From the NCBI GenBank assembly GCA_044338255.1, contig JBIILZ010000048.1:1-27424 (forward strand): a stretch of DNA of 27,424 nt, given 5' to 3'. Below the pieces are notes generated by a model that was not told the DNA's origin, searched no databases, and saw only the letters and a list, made by a program, of their open reading frames with translations. The position numbers were made by a program, and so were the translations under genes. Positions 22,833 through 27,424 of this stretch are shown in pieces (within the stretch, counting starts at the first letter, position 1; every line of letters starts with the position of its first letter). Source of the stretch: CAIUVD01 sp044338255. GTDB lineage: Bacteria > Planctomycetota > UBA11346.

Positions 22833-23183
22833 ATGTACATCGACATCCTGCCCAATGACAACGTCGACTCGCCGGTGATGGCGACCTTCAAGGAAACCGC
22901 GCACGGCCGCGATATCACCGCCATTCGTCTACATCTCGATGATGGCGTGCAGTGGTGCGCGGTCACCGGTTGGAGCGAAAACGGCCCGGTCGCGGCACGC
23001 TTCACCCCGATCGAGGAAAGCGGCGATGGCCCCGGCCGCTTGATCAGCGGCGGCGATCAGGGCCTGCGCCTGCAACGCTGCGCGAGCCCGACAGCAGCCG
23101 CCGACGTGCGTTGGGATCTCGGCGATACCCAACAATGGGGCGAGCCATTCCTGCTCTGCCTGCCCGAAGTCGAAACCGCCTGA
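22833..23183 (+). CDS. small protein of unknown function
   Basis: This 116-residue product is not recognised. It has no signal peptide or membrane span and appears to be a small soluble beta-rich protein (MYIDILPNDN at the start, then repeated short strands such as ITAIRLHLDDGVQWCAVTG). The start ATG has AAGG upstream at usable spacing. It follows lpxL by ten bases on the same strand, so it is probably co-transcribed. It converges with thrB. Base composition matches its neighbours, which supports a real gene. Confidence 0.6.
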   Translation: MYIDILPNDNVDSPVMATFKETAHGRDITAIRLHLDDGVQWCAVTGWSENGPVAARFTPIEESGDGPGRLISGGDQGLRLQRCASPTAAADVRWDLGDTQQWGEPFLLCLPEVETA

Positions 23184-23207
23184 GCGCCCCTGACCCCAAC
23201 CGCTGCA

Positions 23208-24101
23208 TCAACCGATGCGGGTCAGTCCGCCGTTGTCGAAAGCGACGATGCGGACCTCGGCCGCCACCCCGCGCTGGCGATAGCTGGCCTCGACGGCGGC
23301 GCGGATCGCCGCCGCTTGGGCGACCGGGGCGAAGCTGAGCACGGTCGAGCCCGAACCGGAAATGATCGTACCCACCGCCCCGGCGGCATCGGCGGCGGCA
23401 CGGGCCTCAACGAAGCCCGGATTCAGCGGCGCGCGGAACTGCTCATGCCAAGCGTCGGCGAACAGTCCGCGCAGATCCGCCGGCCGGCCTTGCGCCAAGG
23501 CGGCAGTGATCAGCGCCGTGCGCTGCAAGCCGCGGATCGCCTCGCTGCGCGACAGCTCCTGCGGCAGGATCTTGCGCGCCTCGCTGGTCTTGACCTCGAA
23601 GGGCGGGATCGCCACCACCGCCGTCAGGCTCGTGGGAACTTCGATCTTGGCCCACTGCAAGCGCCCGCCAATAGCTCCATTGAATGATCCGACGACGGTA
23701 ACGCCACCGAGCACGGCGGCCGCGACGTTGTCAGGATGGCCCTCGATGGCGGCAGCGATTTCGAGCACCGCGCCAGCATCATCGGGCAGGCCGGCAAGCT
23801 CACGACAGGCGGCGGCGACCCCGCAGAGGATGGTCGCCGACGAGCCCATGCCGCGTGCGATCGGGACCTCGCCGGTGACGCGCACGGCAAAGCCGGGGAT
23901 GCTCACACCCCAGGCCTGGGCACAGGCGGCGCGCACGCGCTCGGCCATCGGCTGCAGACCGGCATCGGCGGCATCGGGCGCGATAACCTCGGCAAAACCA
24001 GGGGTGATGGCGATGTGGTTGGCGAGACCGAGGGCGATGCCCAGGCAATCAAAGCCATGGCCGAGGTTGGTGGTCGAAGCGGGAACGCGGTAGGTAGGCA
24101 T
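23208..24101 (-). CDS. thrB: homoserine kinase
   Basis: ThrB phosphorylates homoserine on the way to threonine. The 297-residue GHMP-family product has the N-terminal substrate region VPASTTNLGHGFDCLGIAL (6-24), the ATP-binding loop VPIARGMGSSAT (79-90), the EGHPDNVAAAVLGG stretch, and the C-terminal GSGSTVLSF motif. Length and motif order are normal for the family. The frame reaches a TTG at 24110 that would overlap the upstream gene. The ATG at 24101 is chosen, five bases after the upstream stop, so the pair is probably one transcript. thrA and thrC are not in the window. Confidence 0.92.
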   Translation of the reverse strand: MPTYRVPASTTNLGHGFDCLGIALGLANHIAITPGFAEVIAPDAADAGLQPMAERVRAACAQAWGVSIPGFAVRVTGEVPIARGMGSSATILCGVAAACRELAGLPDDAGAVLEIAAAIEGHPDNVAAAVLGGVTVVGSFNGAIGGRLQWAKIEVPTSLTAVVAIPPFEVKTSEARKILPQELSRSEAIRGLQRTALITAALAQGRPADLRGLFADAWHEQFRAPLNPGFVEARAAADAAGAVGTIISGSGSTVLSFAPVAQAAAIRAAVEASYRQRGVAAEVRIVAFDNGGLTRIG

Positions 24102-24106
24102 GGGAT

Positions 24107-24574
24107 TCAACGATCGTCGATGGAGCGGCCACGGGCCGTCGCCCGACGTGCGACGGCCGGATGCTTGGCAGCCGTCGCCACCAAGGCCAGGAAATGCCAG
24201 GCACCGGATTCTTCAGGAGCCAAAGTGACCAAACGTTGGGCGGCGCTGAGCGCCTCGCCGTCGTGGCGCTGCAGATAGGCGATCACCGCCGTGCGGTGCA
24301 GGGCCCGCACCGCCTGCGGATCGATGCGCAGGCGCCGCGCCTGGCGCCACCACCAGCCACCCGCACTCAGCGCCAACAGCCCATAGATCAGGGCCAGGGT
24401 CATGACCATCGGCCAAGCGGCGGCGGACGTGAACAGCGCCAGGGTGCCGATGATCAAGGCCAAGAGGATCACCGTCGGCACCAGCAGCACGAGGCCCGGC
24501 ACGAGATGACCGACGATCAGCAGACCAGCGCCGGGCAGCGCCAGGTTCAAAAGGGCAAGTCGCCACGAGGACAT
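24107..24574 (-). CDS. membrane protein with a TPR-like C-terminus
   Basis: The 155-residue product has an N-terminal hydrophobic half with two to three membrane spans (about 5-30, 30-50 and 55-72). A basic patch (WWWRQARRLRID) and a soluble helical C-terminal part follow (about 85-145). That part reads like one or two tetratricopeptide helix pairs: LHRTAVIAYLQRHDGEALSA, then APEESGAWHFLALVA. No specific family is recognised. It lies just upstream of thrB on the same strand, with five bases between them. It is divergent from rarA, with 53 bases between the starts. Confidence 0.6.
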   Translation of the reverse strand: MSSWRLALLNLALPGAGLLIVGHLVPGLVLLVPTVILLALIIGTLALFTSAAAWPMVMTLALIYGLLALSAGGWWWRQARRLRIDPQAVRALHRTAVIAYLQRHDGEALSAAQRLVTLAPEESGAWHFLALVATAAKHPAVARRATARGRSIDDR

Positions 24575-24627
24575 CGTCCCCAGGCTCGCGCCGCTTGGCC
24601 CCGGGCAATCGATGGTTTGATGGGGCC

Positions 24628-25890
24628 ATGTCCGTCACTCCCCTCCCCGAACGTCTACGCCCCCGATCCTTGGCCGAGATCGCCGGCCAAAGCCATCTGC
24701 TCGGGCCGCAGGGCATCCTCACCAAGCTGCTCGCCGGTGGCCATCTGCCCTCATTGCTGCTGTGGGGTCCCCCGGGCTGCGGCAAGACTACCATCGCCCG
24801 CCTATTGGCAGCCCAGCTGGGCCTACGCTTTGTAGCGTTTTCAGCGGTGTTAGGCGGAGTTCCCGAACTGCGCGCGGTGCTCGCCGAGGCCGGGGCGACA
24901 CGTTCGCTGGGCCAGGGCACCCTGCTATTTATCGACGAGCTGCATCGTTTTTCTAAATCCCAGCAAGACGCGCTGCTCCCGCATGTCGAAGCCGGCACCG
25001 TGCTGCTGGTCGGCGCGACCACCGAGAATCCCAGCTTCGCCATCAACCGCGCGCTGCTCTCGCGGGCCCGGGCCTTCACCTTGCAGCCCTTGGATACCGC
25101 CGCCCTCGAGCTGCTGCTCGACCGCGCCCTGACTCATTCTGAGGGCCTGCCAGAGGTGCGCGTCGAGCCCGCCGCCCGCGAGGCGCTGATCCGCTTCGCC
25201 GCCGGCGATGGCCGACGGCTGCTGATCCTACTCGAAGGCGCGGCGGCGGTGAGCTCGCCGGTGACGGCGGCAGCGGTGGCGGAAGTCGCCGCCGCACCCA
25301 CGCCCGATCACGACAAGCACGGTGAGAACCACTACGATGTCGCTTCGGCCTTCATCAAGAGCATGCGTGCCAGCGATGTCCAGGCGGCGCTATTCTACCT
25401 CGCGCGGCAGCTCGAAAGCGGCGAGGATCCGACCTTCGTCGCCCGGCGGGTGGTGATCTTCGCCTGCGAGGATGTCGGCCTAGCCGATCCCCAGGCGTTG
25501 GTGATCGCCACCAGCGCGCTTACGGCGGCAGCGAACATCGGCATGCCCGAAGCCATCTATCCGCTGAGCCAGGCGGTGATCTACTGCGCCACGGCCCCCA
25601 AATCGAACACCACCAAGGCCTACTTCGCCGCCGCCGAGGCCGTGCGTGCCCACCCCGGCGCGCAGGTGCCGCTGTTCCTGCGCAATGCGCCGACGCAACT
25701 GATGGCCGACCTGGGTTACAAGGAAGGCTACGTCTACGACCACAACACTCCTGAGCATTACGCCGGCCAGGCCTGCCTGCCCGATGAGCTGCTGGGCAGC
25801 GAATTCTATGTGCCGGGGCCGTTTGGATTCGAGAAGGACATCGGCAAACGCCTTGAATGGTGGCAGGCACGCAGAAAACCACGCTCGTAG
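24628..25890 (+). CDS. rarA: replication-associated recombination ATPase RarA (MgsA/WRNIP1 family)
   Basis: RarA is a clamp-loader-like AAA+ ATPase that acts at stalled replication forks. The 420-residue product has the family start (PLPERLRPRSLAEIAGQSHLLG), Walker A GPPGCGKT (47-54), Walker B LLFIDELHRF, sensor-1 GATTENPSF, and the conserved second half: YDVASAFIKSMRASDVQAALFYLARQ, CEDVGLADP and the C-terminal FLRNAPTQLMADLGYKEGY. The ATG at 24628 gives the family N-terminus; the earlier in-frame start at 24595 adds no domain. The gene order around it is not informative. slyD follows on the same strand after 92 bases. Confidence 0.94.
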   Translation: MSVTPLPERLRPRSLAEIAGQSHLLGPQGILTKLLAGGHLPSLLLWGPPGCGKTTIARLLAAQLGLRFVAFSAVLGGVPELRAVLAEAGATRSLGQGTLLFIDELHRFSKSQQDALLPHVEAGTVLLVGATTENPSFAINRALLSRARAFTLQPLDTAALELLLDRALTHSEGLPEVRVEPAAREALIRFAAGDGRRLLILLEGAAAVSSPVTAAAVAEVAAAPTPDHDKHGENHYDVASAFIKSMRASDVQAALFYLARQLESGEDPTFVARRVVIFACEDVGLADPQALVIATSALTAAANIGMPEAIYPLSQAVIYCATAPKSNTTKAYFAAAEAVRAHPGAQVPLFLRNAPTQLMADLGYKEGYVYDHNTPEHYAGQACLPDELLGSEFYVPGPFGFEKDIGKRLEWWQARRKPRS

Positions 25891-25982
25891 TTACCGGCGC
25901 TCGGGCTGTCCCGCAGTCGCATCTTGGATTCAGGCCGCGTCATGCATGCTGCCGCCCGCCGCTCGACGGCAGAAAGCCCCCC

Positions 25983-26483
25983 ATGGATATCGTCAAAAAC
26001 GCCGTTGTGAGCATGAACTACAAGGTCGGCACCGCTGCCGGCGAACACGTTGACGCGAGCAAGCCCGGCGAACCGCTGGTGTTCATGTCCGGCCACGGCC
26101 AGATCATTCCCGGACTCGAAGCCGCCCTGCTCGGCAAGAAGCCCGGCGACAAGCTCTCGGTCGACGTCGCCGCCGCCGATGCCTATGGCGAGATCGATGA
26201 GGAACTCGACATGCAGGTGACCAAGAGCATGTTCCCCAAGGACGCGCAGAAGAATCTCGCCGAGGGCTTCCAGTTCCGCGCCGAGCATCCCACCAAAGAA
26301 GGCGAAGAAGTCATCTTCACCATCCATGGCGTCGAAAACGACGATGTCTTCGTCAGTGGCAACCATCCCCTGGCCGGCGAGAACCTGCACTTCGAAGTCG
26401 AGATCGTTAGCGTCCGCGCCGCCACCAGCGAAGAGCTCGACCACGGCCACGCGCACGGCCCCGGTGGCCATCACCACCACTGA
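25983..26483 (+). CDS. slyD: FKBP-type peptidyl-prolyl isomerase, SlyD type
   Basis: SlyD is a cytoplasmic proline isomerase and chaperone with a metal-binding tail. The 166-residue product has the split FKBP domain (VVSMNYKVGT, SGHGQIIPGLEAALLGKKPGD) with the insert-in-flap chaperone domain at about 76-125. The histidine-rich tail (153-166, ending HHHH) suggests nickel or other metal binding. The frame is open to 25857. The ATG at 25983 is used because the upstream part overlaps rarA and has no similarity to the family. A strong hairpin downstream (26515-26557) may end the transcript. Confidence 0.92.
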   Translation: MDIVKNAVVSMNYKVGTAAGEHVDASKPGEPLVFMSGHGQIIPGLEAALLGKKPGDKLSVDVAAADAYGEIDEELDMQVTKSMFPKDAQKNLAEGFQFRAEHPTKEGEEVIFTIHGVENDDVFVSGNHPLAGENLHFEVEIVSVRAATSEELDHGHAHGPGGHHHH

Positions 26484-26514
26484 GATTTGCAGATAGCGCG
26501 CTGAGCGCGTGTTT

Positions 26515-26557
26515 GCTTTCCCACCCTGACCCGGCTTCGACCGGTCAGGGTGAAAGC
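26515..26557. terminator. hairpin downstream of slyD, probable terminator
   Basis: CACCCTGACC (26522-26531) pairs exactly with GGTCAGGGTG (26543-26552). The stem extends outward by GCTTT pairing with AAAGC after a two-base bulge. No clear T-run follows, so factor-independent termination is uncertain, but its place just after slyD suits a transcript end. Confidence 0.45.
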
Positions 26558-26559
26558 GT

Positions 26560-26926
26560 TGATTACGTACAGGCCCTGGAATTCGTTGCCGGGTCGCACA
26601 TCAGCTGCCGTCTTCTTCATCGAACCCCTTCCTGGAAGAGCCGCCGCGGTACGGAATCACTTTTCATATTCCACCATTTATGGCATGCAGATGACCCTCA
26701 AAGGCATGGTGATCCTCTAGCCGGGTACTTAGTCTGGGGTAGTCTAGGTGACGCCTTCAAGCCCTCTCGCAATAGCGAGACCTTCGCGCCCAGCCATGTC
26801 ATCGATGGCATCACCATCAGTGTTAATAACAGAAATGGCTATTGGTTGCTGCCGGATGACACCAAGGGCTGGATCGAGCTCACCTCCGGATCAGCGACGG
26901 GCGGGCCAAGACAGCAGGGCTTCTAA
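26560..26926 (+). pseudogene. open frame without a usable start, possible coding relic
   Basis: One frame is open from about 26513 to TAA 26924-26926 but contains no ATG. Its only start-like codon lies in the slyD terminator hairpin. The second half reads like a normal beta-rich protein end (SHVIDGITISVNNRNGYWLLP, WIELTSG), while the first half looks random. No family is recognised. The most economical reading is a decayed gene remnant, though it may be noncoding. The rest of 26484-27031 shows nothing further. Confidence 0.25.
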
Positions 26927-27031
26927 AGTCCAGTCGGCGCGTTCACCGGTGGACAAGGCGCGCACTGACGGGAACTTGCGCAGTGGCTGATTCTCAGGGT
27001 ATGCTTGCGGGTACTTTCACGGAATCCCGGC

Positions 27032-27373
27032 ATGCGTTTTCTCCCCGCTCTATTTGCCTTGGCTGGATTACTGCCGGCGCAAGACCTTCGTATTACGGTG
27101 TATGATGGCTATGCCCCGGCGGAGGTCACCGACGGATTCTGCAGATGGATCAAGGAGACCCAGGGCAAGGACGTCACCGTCAAGGTGACCATCGCCGGCA
27201 ACAATGATGAAACCTACAGCGCCCTCCGCACCGGCTCAGCCGATGTCTGCGTGGCGACTTCCAACATGCTTGGCTCCGAGCGCTATAAGCTGATCTCCAA
27301 TGCATTGCGTTGCTTCGAGCCGCGGCGCGATCGATGCCGATCCCGCTCCAGGCGCGATTGCGCCGCGGGTTGA
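27032..27373 (+). CDS. extracellular solute-binding protein, interrupted after about 90 residues
   Basis: The product starts with a signal peptide (MRFLPALFALAGLLPA, cleavage near 16-17). It continues with the first lobe of an ABC-type periplasmic binding protein of the polyamine-binding (PotD-like) kind: LRITVYDGYAPAEVTDGF, an ETYSALRTGSADVCVATSNML segment, then YKLIS. After residue 90 (codon at 27299) the frame turns into Arg/Cys-rich sequence unlike any binding protein and stops at 27373. A full-length member would be about 330-350 residues. The break coincides with GCATTGCGTT at 27302-27311, so an insertion is the likely cause. The remaining protein should be non-functional. Confidence 0.65.
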   Translation: MRFLPALFALAGLLPAQDLRITVYDGYAPAEVTDGFCRWIKETQGKDVTVKVTIAGNNDETYSALRTGSADVCVATSNMLGSERYKLISNALRCFEPRRDRCRSRSRRDCAAG

Positions 27374-27424
27374 AGAAACGGGTGTTGGACATGGCCCTGG
27401 GTGATTTGCTTCCGCATACCAGGT
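27302..27424 (+). mobile_element. possible left end of an insertion sequence, running off the window
   Basis: Beginning with GCATTGCGTT, the inverse of 97-106, this stretch follows the point where the solute-binding protein is cut. A plus-strand frame opens at ATG 27334 (MPIPLQARLRRGLKKRVLDM) and remains open to the window edge; it could be the start of a transposase. No family is recognised in 30 residues. If the two ends belong to one IS type, both copies would point the same way. Confidence 0.4.

Overview
The window looks like chromosomal DNA of a GC-rich, Gram-negative, menaquinone-using bacterium. A lipid A acyltransferase (LpxL type), two lipoproteins and a di-haem c-type peroxidase imply an outer membrane and periplasm. 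MenA, MenC and MenE imply menaquinone. A Ser/Thr kinase fused to a SUMF1-like domain, together with a Calx-beta-like surface protein carrying a C-terminal sorting tail, would fit Planctomycetota or relatives in the PVC group. That placement is an inference from gene content only.

Layout. 1-1170: possible IS end, then a 5'-truncated di-haem peroxidase. 1171-1878: a 13-bp tandem repeat and a small membrane protein split over two frames. 1929-8045 (+): menA-menC-menE-tldD-pmbA, tightly packed. 8143-10037 (-): a lipoprotein overlapping by 4 nt a ComEC-like channel without its usual nuclease-like domain. 10145-11974 (+): Uup-type ABC-F ATPase. 11971-12138: a 168-bp near-palindromic MITE-like element that contains the ABC-F stop codon. 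12155-14260 (-): kinase-SUMF1 fusion with an 18-unit hexanucleotide repeat. 14354-16261 (-): nadA, a Rieske protein, a ribbon-helix-helix antitoxin and a degenerate PIN protein, each start touching the previous stop. 16358-17152 (+): trpC. 17153-21645 (-): an AT-richer three-gene envelope cluster (Calx-beta-like protein, CAP-like lipoprotein, membrane-anchored protein), preceded by a candidate leader peptide and attenuator at 21771-21901. 21929-23183 (+): lpxL and a small unknown gene. 23208-24574 (-): a membrane protein and thrB. 24628-26483 (+): rarA and slyD. 26484-27031: a hairpin and a coding relic. 27032-27424: a solute-binding protein cut off after about 90 residues, then a second possible IS end.

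The housekeeping genes cover menaquinone side-chain and ring assembly, NAD, Trp and Thr synthesis, replication-fork maintenance and protein folding. The less ordinary parts are the kinase fusion with its microsatellite, the NadA-Rieske-toxin/antitoxin operon, the envelope cluster with its leader, and recent short tandem repeats of many unit lengths (6, 11, 12, 13, 15 and 21 bp) spread over unrelated loci. Both window edges break a gene at a similar short inverted sequence, as expected if a repeated IS bounds the segment.
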